Source: Delftia tsuruhatensis NBRC 16741
GTDB taxonomy: Bacteria; Pseudomonadota; Gammaproteobacteria; Burkholderiales; Burkholderiaceae_C
Reading direction: 5' to 3'
DNA length: 64,000 nucleotides
NCBI RefSeq assembly: GCF_001571325.1
Contig: NZ_BCTO01000023.1
Span: 62,001 to 126,000 of the forward strand
Below, piece by piece: positions 1-7,723 of the stretch. How positions within the stretch are numbered: the stretch's first letter is position 1; each line of letters starts with the position of its first letter. The notes below the pieces were generated by a model. The model was not told where the DNA came from. It was given only the letters and a program-made list of their open reading frames with translations, and did not search any database. The position numbers and the translations under genes were made by a program.

Positions 1-180
1 GCCAGCCTGCTGAGCCTGGGTGCCAATTACCATCTTTCCCGGCGCACCATGCTGTATGGCACGGTCGGCACCCTCTCCAACGGGGGCACAGCCTCGTTCT
101 CGGTGGAGGCCAACAGCGGCAAGCCGCTGCCCGGCTCCGGCCAGCAGGGGCTTTACGCGGGCGTCGTGCACTCGTTCTGA
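1..180 (+). CDS. Outer-membrane porin, C-terminal end (partial)
   Basis: This is the last 59 codons of a gene that starts before the window; frame 1 is open to the TGA at 178-180. The translated end has the typical finish of Burkholderiales Gram-negative porins: a strand of the form GANYHLSRRT followed by LYGTVGTLSN, a glycine-rich loop, and a final strand ending VVHSF with the terminal Phe that the BAM machinery recognises. The protein would form a trimeric beta-barrel for passive diffusion of small solutes. Its 5' part, signal peptide and substrate preference cannot be seen. It ends 135 bp before the next gene on the same strand and probably belongs to a separate unit. Confidence 0.85.
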   Translation, partial: ASLLSLGANYHLSRRTMLYGTVGTLSNGGTASFSVEANSGKPLPGSGQQGLYAGVVHSF

Positions 181-315
181 AGCCGCCTTTGCCGCGCATC
201 AACCCTCAGCCCGGCCGGGTCAACCCCCGCTGGGCCGGCCCCCTTGGGGCGGGGCGATGCCGCTTGGCTGTATTCTTGGCGCTTGCCTTCACGCAGCCTT
301 GCGGCCGTCCCCAAC

Positions 316-1290
316 ATGCATTTGTCCAGACGCGAATTCCTCGGCGCCGGCGTGGCCGCCGCCTGTGCCTCGCTGGTCGGTTGTGCGGCCTCGGCGCCCG
401 TGTCGGGCAGTTTCCTGCAGCCGTGGCGCAGCCATCTGGAGATGCCGCGCGACCAATGGCGCCAGCGCCTGGCCGCCACCCAGGCGCTGGGCTGCCGCGA
501 GCTGTTCGTGCAATGGAGCGGCCTGCTGGGCGATACCGAGGCGGACAGCTGGATGCTGGCCGACGCGCAGATCGCCGACCTGCTGGACATCTGCACCGAA
601 CTGGGCATGGGCGTGCACCTGGGCCTGCCCTATGACGAGCGCTGGTGGAAGCAGATCAGCCTTGACAACGCCGCAGGCCCTGCGCCCTACCTGGTGCATA
701 TCGCCGAGCTGGGCGCCAGCCACATGTACGCCAGCACCTGGCCGCGCCATGCGGCCTTTCGCGGCTGGTACATCCCCTACGAGCTGGAGCAGTACCACTG
801 GGCCGCGCCCGAGCGCATCGAGCTGCTGGTGAGCGCGCTGCAACCGCTGGCCCAGGCGGCAGCGGCCACATCCGGCCAGGTGCCCGGCATCTCCACCTAT
901 TTCAGCCAGCTGCAGACCCTGGGCAGCCTGCCCACGCTGTGGAGCATCCTGCTGGACCGCGTGTCCCTGCGCCCCATGGTGCAGGACGGCGTGGGCGTGG
1001 CGGGCCTGGGCAACTACGAGGCGCTGGCGCCGCTGCAGCAGATGCTGCTCGAGCGCAGGGCGCCGTTCGATCTCATCGTGGAGCTGTTCGAGCAACTGCC
1101 GCCCGCGCGGCCCGATGGCTCGGACTTCCAGGCGCGCACGGCCAGCTTCGAGCGCGTGCGTCGCCAATGGGACGTGGCCCGCGACTACGGCGCCCAGCGC
1201 GTCGTTGCCTTCGCCATCGATCCCTGGGTGCTGAACGACACGCCCGAAGCCCGGCAACTGCTGCGCGGGTGGAAATCCGCCGCGCGCTGA
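316..1290 (+). CDS. DUF4434-type Tat lipoprotein, possibly YbcH-like
   Basis: A 324-residue predicted lipoprotein. The N-terminus carries a near-perfect twin-arginine motif (SRREFLG, residues 4-10) followed by a hydrophobic stretch and the lipobox LVGC with Cys23, so it is probably exported folded and lipidated. The body looks like the DUF4434 family, thought to adopt a glycoside-hydrolase-like TIM barrel; an acidic GWYIPYELEQ stretch at about 156-165 could hold an active-site Glu. From memory, E. coli ybcH next to nfrAB is a related protein, which would fit its place beside the Nfr-type locus. That homology is recalled, not computed. It converges on the acyl-CoA dehydrogenase gene with 16 bp between the stops. 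ATG 316 is chosen because the signal sequence begins there. A role as glycan hydrolase or processing factor is inference. Confidence 0.7.
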   Translation: MHLSRREFLGAGVAAACASLVGCAASAPVSGSFLQPWRSHLEMPRDQWRQRLAATQALGCRELFVQWSGLLGDTEADSWMLADAQIADLLDICTELGMGVHLGLPYDERWWKQISLDNAAGPAPYLVHIAELGASHMYASTWPRHAAFRGWYIPYELEQYHWAAPERIELLVSALQPLAQAAAATSGQVPGISTYFSQLQTLGSLPTLWSILLDRVSLRPMVQDGVGVAGLGNYEALAPLQQMLLERRAPFDLIVELFEQLPPARPDGSDFQARTASFERVRRQWDVARDYGAQRVVAFAIDPWVLNDTPEARQLLRGWKSAAR

Positions 1291-1306
1291 GCGGCAGGCG
1301 GCCGGG

Positions 1307-2452
1307 TCAGAAGCGCTTGGCGATGATCTCTCGCAGGATCTCGCTGCTTCCGCCGAAGATGCGCAGTGCCCTTGCATCGGCCCAGGCACGGCCGATGCCG
1401 TATTCCGCCATGTAGCCGTAGCCGCCGTGCAGCTGCAGCAGCTCGTCCAGCACCTGGCCCTGCAGCTCGGTGGCGTTGAGCTTGGCCATGGCGGCGGTGA
1501 CGGAGTCCAGCGAGCCTTCCATGTGCTGGGCCAGGCAGTCGTCCAGGAAGACGCGCAGCATGGTGGTCCTGGCCAGGGCGTCGGCGAACTTGAAGCGGGT
1601 GTTCTGGTAGTCGAGCACGCGGCGCCCGAAGACCTTGCGGTTGCGCACGAACTCGGCAGCCTCGTCCAGCATGCCTTCGGTGGAGGCCGCCGCACGCAGC
1701 GCGATCGCCAGCCGCTCCTGCGCCAGCTCCTGGGTCACATGCTCGAAGGCTGCGTTCTCGCGCCCCAGCAGGTGGTCGGCCGGCAGGTGCAGCTCGTCGA
1801 AGAACAGCTCGCAGGTGTCCTGGCTGTGCTGGCCTATCTTGCGCAGCGCCGGGCCCTTGCCCAGGCCCTTCATGCCTTCTTCCACCACGAACAGCGACAG
1901 GCCGCGCGCGCCCAGGTCGGGCTCGGTGCTGGCCAGCACCACCATCAGGCCGGCGTTGACGCCGTTGGTGATGAAGGTCTTCTGGCCGTTGAGCACGTAG
2001 CCGCCGCCTTCACTCTCGCTCTTGCGGCGGGCGCGCGTGCGCACGGCCTTGAGGTCGCTGCCCGCGCCGGGCTCGGTCAGCGCGATGGCGCCGATCAGCT
2101 CGCCCGTGGCCATGCGCGGCAGCCAGCGGTCCTTCTGCACCTGCGTGCCGAAGTTCCAGAGATAGGGCGCCACCATGTCGGAGTGGATGGAAAAGCCGAT
2201 GCCCAGGCAGTTGGCACGCGCCAGCGCCTCGATGACCACGGCCGCGTGGCCGAAGTCCCCGCCCTGGCCGTAGGGCGGGGGCAGGTCGCAATTGAGCAGG
2301 CCGCTGTCGCCAGCCTTGCGCCACAGGGCGCGCGGCGTGATGCCCTCTGCCTCCCAGTCATTGATGTGGGGCAGGATCTCGGTGGCCACGAATCGGTCCA
2401 CCTGTTCCTTGAACAGCAGGTGGTCTTCACGCAATACGGAGCGGGTGCGCAT
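1307..2452 (-). CDS. Acyl-CoA dehydrogenase (long-chain ACAD-like), last gene of the polysaccharide operon
   Basis: A 381-residue FAD flavoprotein with the full ACAD fold: N-terminal helices, the middle-domain signature GAIALTEPGAGSD (121-133) and C-terminal helices with QLHGGYGYMAEYG. The usual MCAD-type catalytic Glu in the last loop is replaced (IFGGSSEI, where EG is expected). This is the mammalian LCAD arrangement, so Glu246 in the QERL segment is the probable catalytic base. AAGGAG lies 11 bases before the ATG and 26 bp separate it from algF, so it reads as the last gene of the cluster. Most ACADs act on acyl-CoA in beta-oxidation or amino-acid breakdown. Because a carrier protein and a ligase lie just upstream, it might instead oxidise a carrier-bound acyl group; that is inference. 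Confidence 0.85.
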   Translation of the reverse strand: MRTRSVLREDHLLFKEQVDRFVATEILPHINDWEAEGITPRALWRKAGDSGLLNCDLPPPYGQGGDFGHAAVVIEALARANCLGIGFSIHSDMVAPYLWNFGTQVQKDRWLPRMATGELIGAIALTEPGAGSDLKAVRTRARRKSESEGGGYVLNGQKTFITNGVNAGLMVVLASTEPDLGARGLSLFVVEEGMKGLGKGPALRKIGQHSQDTCELFFDELHLPADHLLGRENAAFEHVTQELAQERLAIALRAAASTEGMLDEAAEFVRNRKVFGRRVLDYQNTRFKFADALARTTMLRVFLDDCLAQHMEGSLDSVTAAMAKLNATELQGQVLDELLQLHGGYGYMAEYGIGRAWADARALRIFGGSSEILREIIAKRF

Positions 2453-2478
2453 GTCTGTGTCGGTCTCCTTGGGCTGGG

Positions 2479-3180
2479 TCAGGGGCGATAGGTGTCGGTG
2501 GCGCTGGCCTGGCCGCGCAGCACGGGGGAGGCGGCCGTACCCGTCATGAACAGGCTGTAGTGGTCGCCGGGCTGCAGCTGGGGCAGTGCCAGCGGCGCGC
2601 TGACGGCCTTGGCGCAGCTGGCACTGAGCTGGGCGCTGACCGGGTTGATGGAGCGGCTGGCCGATGCAGCCGGCGCCACGCCCGTAAACAGGGGCGTGCC
2701 CGCGGGCGCGACCTCCAGGCTGCCCTGGGGGCAGTCCGTGGTGAGGTTGTAGAAACGCAGCTCGGCCTTGAGCGCGTCCTGGCTGCCGCCGGAGTCGTCG
2801 ATGGCCGTGAAGCGCGTGGCCGCGTTCTTGCCCTGGCGCTGCGGCACCAGGGTGGTGAAGCTGCCCGGCGCCACCTTCATGCTGCCGGCGCTCTTGCCGT
2901 CCAGCTGGATGGCAAAGAGCGTGTCGCCCTTGACGATGGCGTAGCTGCTGGCCGGCTTGCTGCCGGACAGCGTCTGCTCGGGGCCGTCGGCGATCTTCAC
3001 GCGCAGGCTGCCCGCGTCGGGGTGGACCACGCGCACGAAGGACGAGCCTGCGGGGGGGCGCGCGGCGTACAGCTGGGCCAGCGTGCCTTCGGCATGCGCT
3101 GCAGGCAGGCAGGACAGGGCCGCCAGCCCGGCCAGGGTGAACAGTGCTTGGCGCCTCACAGCGGAAAAAACGGAAGTCAT
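2479..3180 (-). CDS. algF: AlgF-like periplasmic O-acetylation protein
   Basis: A 233-residue protein with a cleavable signal peptide (hydrophobic segment to about residue 31, ending LPAAHA). The mature start, LAQLYAARPPAGSSFVRV, resembles the opening of Pseudomonas AlgF, a periplasmic partner of the AlgI/AlgJ/AlgX alginate acetylation system. The rest is predicted beta-rich, with two Cys (in TDCPQG and ASCAKA) that could form a disulfide. Its ATG overlaps the stop of the ligase gene in an ATGA arrangement (3177-3180), showing translational coupling. AlgF has no enzymatic activity that I know of; in alginate it is needed for acetylation and contacts AlgJ and AlgX. Here it probably does the same for the decoration machine encoded upstream. 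Confidence 0.75.
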   Translation of the reverse strand: MTSVFSAVRRQALFTLAGLAALSCLPAAHAEGTLAQLYAARPPAGSSFVRVVHPDAGSLRVKIADGPEQTLSGSKPASSYAIVKGDTLFAIQLDGKSAGSMKVAPGSFTTLVPQRQGKNAATRFTAIDDSGGSQDALKAELRFYNLTTDCPQGSLEVAPAGTPLFTGVAPAASASRSINPVSAQLSASCAKAVSAPLALPQLQPGDHYSLFMTGTAASPVLRGQASATDTYRP

Positions 3181-4661
3181 GCCTGCAGATCCTTGTTTGA
3201 TTGGGCGGGGCGCATGCGCGAGTCGAGGTACATGCGCTCCAGTTGCTTGCGGTCGGCCTTGTCGGTCTGGGTCAGCGGAAAGCCATGGCAGGCCAGCAGT
3301 TCCGACGGAATCATGTAGGGCGGCACGCGCTGGGCCAGCAGTTCGCGCCATCCGGCCAGGTCTTCGGGCAGGGGGTGCATGCCGGGCGGGCCGCTGCGGT
3401 CCAGGTCCACGAAGCCGATCATGCGCACGATGAAGCCATCGGGCCGCTTGAGCGCCACCGCCGCGCCTGCGCGCACGCCGGGCAGGGTGGCCAGCACGGC
3501 ATCGACCTCGGCCAGCTCGATGCGGTAGCCGTGCATCTTGATCTGGTCGTCGCGCCGGCCGTGGAAGGTGACCAGGCCCTCGCCGTCGATCTCGCCCAGG
3601 TCGCCCGTGCGGTAGCCTCGCTTGCCGTTGCGCATGAACATGCGTGTGGCGTGCAGGTCGGGGCGGTTGAGGTAGCCGCGCATCACGTGGTCGCCGGCCA
3701 CGCAGATCTCGCCTTCGTCCAGGAACACATCGGCATAGGGCTTGGCCCGGCCGATGGGAAAGGGCAGCGGCGCGCGCTGGCGCAGCGCGGGGTCGATCTC
3801 CACCCAGGTGGTGGAGCAGGTGGCCTCGGTGGGGCCGTAGGAGTTGATGATGCGCGCCTGGGGAAAGCGGCTCCACAGCGCCTCGGCCACGGTGGGCGTG
3901 AGCGATTCGGCGCCGAAGACGAAGACGCGCAGGTCGGGCAGGTGCTGCTGGTCGAAGTCGGCATCCAGCAGCTGCTGGCGCACGAAGGAGGGCGTGGATG
4001 CCCAGACGTTCACATGGGTGCGCGCCAGGTAGGCGGCAAAGGCCTGGCGGTCGGCAATGGTCTCGCGCGCGCACAGCACGCAGGCACCGCCCGTGACCAG
4101 GGCGCCCATCCAGTTGAACAGCGAAAAGTCGAAGCTGAACAGCATCTGGTCCATGAACACCGGCGCCTCGCCCAGGGCCAGGCAGTCGCGTATCCAGCCG
4201 GCGAACAGGCCCATGCTCTCGCGCCCGATCTGCACGCCCTTGGGATCGCCCGTGCTGCCCGAGGTGAACATGATGTAGGCCAGCGATTTTTCCTGCAGCG
4301 GCTGCGCGGCGATGCCGGTGTCCACAAAGCTGCGGGCCTGCGCGTCGTAGCGCAGGCCGGCCTGCACCAGCGTGGCGATGCGCGCCATGCGCTCGGCCGG
4401 GTTGATCACGTCCACGGGGACAAAGGGCACGCCCAGGCGCAGGCAGCCGAGGATGGCCACGAGAAAGGCCGTCTCCTTGTGCCCCGTGATCAGCAGCGGC
4501 TCGTCGCGGCGAGCGCCGCGCGCCAGCGCCTGCTGCTCCCATTGCGCCACGGCCTGGGCCAGTTGCTGCCAGTCCAGCGTGCCGGCGGCATCGATGACGG
4601 CCGGCCGCTGCGTGCCGGCGTCGGGCTCGATGAAGTCGAAGCGGTCAAAACTGAATCGCAT
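3177..4661 (-). CDS. DltA-like amino-acid/acyl:carrier-protein ligase
   Basis: A 494-residue ANL-family adenylating enzyme, the usual DltA length. Visible core motifs are the P-loop YIMFTSGSTGDPKGV (129-143), VWASTPSFV (219-227, very close to DltA), SYGPTEAT (274-281), YRTGDLG (350-356), KMHGYRIEL (375-383) and the C-terminal catalytic Lys468 in TDKADRK. In the substrate pocket the Asp that binds the D-alanine amino group in DltA is present (SFDFS, Asp178), but the Cys that shapes the pocket in Bacillus DltA is a Gly here (VFGAES, Gly250). A larger or different substrate is therefore possible. Immediately upstream is a carrier protein it should charge, then an MBOAT. AAGGAG lies 5 bases before ATG 4661. 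The family is secure; D-Ala as substrate is not. Confidence 0.85.
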   Translation of the reverse strand: MRFSFDRFDFIEPDAGTQRPAVIDAAGTLDWQQLAQAVAQWEQQALARGARRDEPLLITGHKETAFLVAILGCLRLGVPFVPVDVINPAERMARIATLVQAGLRYDAQARSFVDTGIAAQPLQEKSLAYIMFTSGSTGDPKGVQIGRESMGLFAGWIRDCLALGEAPVFMDQMLFSFDFSLFNWMGALVTGGACVLCARETIADRQAFAAYLARTHVNVWASTPSFVRQQLLDADFDQQHLPDLRVFVFGAESLTPTVAEALWSRFPQARIINSYGPTEATCSTTWVEIDPALRQRAPLPFPIGRAKPYADVFLDEGEICVAGDHVMRGYLNRPDLHATRMFMRNGKRGYRTGDLGEIDGEGLVTFHGRRDDQIKMHGYRIELAEVDAVLATLPGVRAGAAVALKRPDGFIVRMIGFVDLDRSGPPGMHPLPEDLAGWRELLAQRVPPYMIPSELLACHGFPLTQTDKADRKQLERMYLDSRMRPAQSNKDLQA

Positions 4662-4730
4662 GCGGGCTCCTTGCGGCGGTGGATGGATGGGGATGGCTGC
4701 GCAGGCCGGGCCGACAGTGCCGGCGTCTCA

Positions 4731-4970
4731 TCACGCCTTGCGCTGCTCGGCCACGTACTGCGCCAGCGTTTGCACGGACTCCAGGTGCAGGTCGATCTCC
4801 GATGGCGGTATCTTGACGCCGAATTCCTTCTCGATGGCCAGGGCCACGTCCACGGCGGACAGCGAGTCCACCAGGCCCGATTCGAGCAGCAGCGTATCGG
4901 GCTCGACCGAGGTCAGGATGATGGCTCCGATGATCTGGGCAATCTTGGTTTCGATGTCATTGTGGGACAT
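4731..4970 (-). CDS. Acyl/D-alanyl carrier protein (DltC-like)
   Basis: A 79-residue acidic carrier protein. The phosphopantetheine attachment site is Ser36 in the GLVDSLSAVD motif, followed by the helix-III region EKEFGVKIPPSEID. The length matches DltC and short ACPs. It lies between the MBOAT gene and the DltA-like ligase in the same orientation, so the simplest reading is that the ligase loads an amino acid or other carboxylate onto its pantetheine thiol and the MBOAT transfers it across the inner membrane. It needs a 4'-phosphopantetheinyl transferase encoded elsewhere. It resembles DltC in context but could equally carry an acyl chain. Confidence 0.88.
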   Translation of the reverse strand: MSHNDIETKIAQIIGAIILTSVEPDTLLLESGLVDSLSAVDVALAIEKEFGVKIPPSEIDLHLESVQTLAQYVAEQRKA

Positions 4971-4992
4971 GCTTTTTTCTCCAACAGGCGTT

Positions 4993-6573
4993 TCAGAACT
5001 GGAAATACAGGAAGCGGGTTTCCTTGTGCAGGTTGACCAGGCACAGGAAGAGCAGGACCAGGGTCACGGCCGTCCAGCCCGCGCTGGGGCGCCAGCGCAT
5101 CCAGGCCCGGGGCGCCTCCTGCACCTTGAACATGGCGGGCGAGAAGCGGCCCAGGATCTGGTGGGCATTGGGCGTGAACCAGGCAATGGCCAGCAGCAGC
5201 AGCACCAGGGCCAGCTGCATATGGTGGCCTATGGCCAGGCGGATGGCATCGCCCAGTGCCAGTCCCTGGACGTGGGACAGCGACTCCAGCGCCTCCACGC
5301 CGCGCAGGCCGGCCATGCCCTTGAGCAGCAGCATGGCGTCGCCCACGCCGTGGGCGCGGAAGAAGGTCTGGGCGATGAGCACGGCGATGAAGGTGATGAC
5401 AACGCACAGCGCCTGCACGCCCCGGCCCGATTTGCGGGCGGCGGCCGGCTTGCGGCTGACCACGAAGATGCGCCAGGCATGGTTGACCGACAGGTAGAAG
5501 GCATGCAGCAGGCCGAAGATCACGTACTGCAGGCCGGCGCCGTGCCAGATGCCCGCCAGCCCCATGGTGAACAGCGTGGGCACGACGATGGTGGCCGCAA
5601 AGCCGCCCGGCGTGCGCGCGGCGCTCGATCCCACGGACAGCCCGCGCTTTTCGCGTGCGCGCGAGATGGCCATGGCCACGGGGTAGTACAGGTAGGCCGT
5701 GAGGTAGCGCGTCAGCGTCATGTGCCAGCGCGCCCAGAAGTCGATGATGCTGCCGGCCTTGTAGGGCGAGTTGAAGTTCAGCGGGAAACGGATGCCGAAC
5801 ATGCGCGCCAGGCCCAGGGCCATGTCCGAATAACCCGAGAAGTCGAAGTACAGCTGCAGCGCGTAGCTGAGGCTGGCGCCCCAGGCGGCCCAGAACTGCA
5901 GCTCGCCGGGCGCGGCGAAGCCGGCGTCCGCATAGGGTGCGATCTCGTCGGCCAGCAGCACCTTCTTGGCCAGGCCGATCACGAACAGCGTGCCCCCGAT
6001 GGACAGGTTGTCCGCGCGGAACCGGTAGTTATCCGGCTGCGCGAACTGCGGCATCATTTCCTTGTGGTGCAGGATGGGCCCGGCAATCAGGTGCGGGAAG
6101 AAGGTGACGAACAGCACGTAGCTGAGCAGGCTGCGTTCCTTGACGATGCCCGAGCGGCAGTCCAGCAGGTAGCCGATCTGGGTGAAGGTGAAGAACGAGA
6201 TGCCCAGGGGCAGGATCAGCTCGTGCATGCCGCCCTGCGTCAGCCCCCATTCGCCCAGGAAGTTGAACAGGGTGGCGAAGTACTTGTAGTGGAACAGTGC
6301 CGCCAGGTCCGCGCCCACGCCCAGCGCAGTCACCAGCCCCTGCAGCCGCGCATGGCCGGCAAAGCGCAGGATCAGCCGGCTCACCACGTAGTTGAAGGCA
6401 ATGGACAGGGCCAGCAGGGCGACGAACTGCGGATTCCACCAGCCATAGAAGACGAAGGACGTCAGGCACAGCCAGAACGCGGCCAGCCGCAGGCTGATGG
6501 CGCCGGCCAGGTAGTGGCCCGCCAGCGCGATGGGCAGGAACAGCAGCAGGAAAAGATAGGAGTTGAACAGCAT
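4993..6573 (-). CDS. MBOAT-family O-acyltransferase (AlgI/DltB-like)
   Basis: A 526-residue polytopic inner-membrane protein. It starts with the typical MBOAT opening MLFNSYLFLLLFLP (ATG 6573, chosen over a GTG-like upstream start because this is the family start and leaves 13 bp after the preceding stop). About ten to twelve hydrophobic segments are visible. The conserved active-site region IWHGAGLQYVIFGLLHAF places His344 and His357 in the positions of the MBOAT histidines. AlgI and DltB pass an acyl or D-alanyl group from a cytoplasmic donor to the periplasm. The neighbouring carrier protein and ligase suggest a carrier-bound donor as in DltB; the two SGNH proteins and AlgF suggest an AlgI-like periplasmic relay onto a polysaccharide. 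Confidence 0.9.
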   Translation of the reverse strand: MLFNSYLFLLLFLPIALAGHYLAGAISLRLAAFWLCLTSFVFYGWWNPQFVALLALSIAFNYVVSRLILRFAGHARLQGLVTALGVGADLAALFHYKYFATLFNFLGEWGLTQGGMHELILPLGISFFTFTQIGYLLDCRSGIVKERSLLSYVLFVTFFPHLIAGPILHHKEMMPQFAQPDNYRFRADNLSIGGTLFVIGLAKKVLLADEIAPYADAGFAAPGELQFWAAWGASLSYALQLYFDFSGYSDMALGLARMFGIRFPLNFNSPYKAGSIIDFWARWHMTLTRYLTAYLYYPVAMAISRAREKRGLSVGSSAARTPGGFAATIVVPTLFTMGLAGIWHGAGLQYVIFGLLHAFYLSVNHAWRIFVVSRKPAAARKSGRGVQALCVVITFIAVLIAQTFFRAHGVGDAMLLLKGMAGLRGVEALESLSHVQGLALGDAIRLAIGHHMQLALVLLLLAIAWFTPNAHQILGRFSPAMFKVQEAPRAWMRWRPSAGWTAVTLVLLFLCLVNLHKETRFLYFQF

Positions 6574-6586
6574 GTAGCGGGCGGTT

Positions 6587-7720
6587 TCACGCAGGCGGGG
6601 AGGCGGCGTCCAGCTCCTTGAGCGCCGCTTTTTCATCGTCCGTCAGGGGCAGGGACAAGGTGTTTTCCGAGAACTCCCAGATCACCAGCCGCAGGCTGGC
6701 CGGCCAGGAGGCGCGGCGCTTGAGGGCGGACACCATGGCGCCGCTGAACTGGCCGCCATCCATGCTGAGGTTCCAGACTTCATGGCCCAGCGCGCGGCCC
6801 AGCTGTGGCGCGAAATTGCTGCGCAGGCCGTTGGAGCTGCCGGCCAGCAGCACCTGCACGGGCGGCGTCTCGTCCAGCAGGCCGCCGCCGCGCACGGGGG
6901 TGATGGCCTGGGGGCGTATTTCGTCGCGCTGCGGGCGCCAGCCTGCCGGTGCGTCGGCCAGGCCGGCCAGGGCCAGCAGGTCGCCGGGCAAGGGCTGCAG
7001 CGGCCCGGGTGCAGACTCCTCGAAGGCCTGGCTGCCGCGCTGCCCGCCCAGCAGCGGCAGCGCGGCCCGGGCCACGGCCAGGGCGGCGGCGCGTGCGCCC
7101 TCGGCGTTCATGTGCACGTCGGTGCGAAAGAACACGGGCTGCGTCTGCTCCTGGGCCTGCAGGGCGGGGCGCAGGTCGGCAAAGGCAATGCCGTCGGCCT
7201 GCAGGCGCTGCTGCCACAGGTCCAGGCGCTGCAGCATCACGGGGGCCACGGGCAGGCCGCACAGGTGGTCGGCCTCGATGCGCGACTTGTCGGGCACGGC
7301 CACCACCAGGGTGGCAATGCCCTTGTCCTGCAACTGCCGTGTCCAGTGGCGCAGCAGGCGCTGGCGCGCCTCGAAGGGTGCTGCGCCTACCCCGGGCTGG
7401 GGCCGCAGGCCGTCGCGGTAGAACATCCATTGCGGGCAGCCCAGGGCCACCTGCGCGCCCGTATCGCCCAGCAGGCGATAGCGCAGCGCGGCCTGGCCCG
7501 TCTCCAGCGAAGACTGGGCGGGCAGGCGCAGGCCCTTGTTCAGCGCCGTGCCCGCGCGGCCATCGAGCCAGGCCGACAGCTGCAGCTCGCCGGCCTTGGG
7601 GCCGTGGCGGGCCAGCGACCAGCCACCCCAGGCCAGGCCCGACAGCAGCAGGGCGCCCCAGATCCAGGCATTGCGCCGGTGGCCCTTGTCGGTTTGCAGG
7701 TCGTGCGCGGCTTGGTCCAC
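6587..7720 (-). CDS. AlgJ/AlgX-like SGNH acyltransferase, membrane-anchored
   Basis: A 377-residue protein with one N-terminal transmembrane helix (about 19-36) and a periplasmic SGNH-hydrolase-like domain of the AlgX/AlgJ/DHHW family. The Asp-x-His pair is visible as FRTDVHMN (Asp201, His203), with a later GSSNG loop (294-298) that could hold the nucleophile Ser. The usual Trp after the His (DxHW) is Met here. VVAVPDKSRIEA (139-150) matches the strand that precedes the active site in AlgJ. It begins 3 bp after the stop of the other SGNH protein, so the pair is tightly coupled. In alginate acetylation AlgJ takes the acyl group from AlgI and AlgX places it on the polymer; the same split is inferred here. 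Confidence 0.8.
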   Translation of the reverse strand: MDQAAHDLQTDKGHRRNAWIWGALLLSGLAWGGWSLARHGPKAGELQLSAWLDGRAGTALNKGLRLPAQSSLETGQAALRYRLLGDTGAQVALGCPQWMFYRDGLRPQPGVGAAPFEARQRLLRHWTRQLQDKGIATLVVAVPDKSRIEADHLCGLPVAPVMLQRLDLWQQRLQADGIAFADLRPALQAQEQTQPVFFRTDVHMNAEGARAAALAVARAALPLLGGQRGSQAFEESAPGPLQPLPGDLLALAGLADAPAGWRPQRDEIRPQAITPVRGGGLLDETPPVQVLLAGSSNGLRSNFAPQLGRALGHEVWNLSMDGGQFSGAMVSALKRRASWPASLRLVIWEFSENTLSLPLTDDEKAALKELDAASPPA

Positions 7721-7723
7721 GGG

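Noticed and set aside
3177-6573. A true Dlt operon acting on teichoic acid
   Set aside because: The genome is Gram-negative, DltD is absent, and AlgX/J/F-like proteins replace it; the acceptor should be the polysaccharide made by the same operon.
4372-6621. A 749-codon open frame on the + strand
   Set aside because: It runs antisense to the ligase, carrier-protein and MBOAT genes and is low-complexity; a shadow frame.
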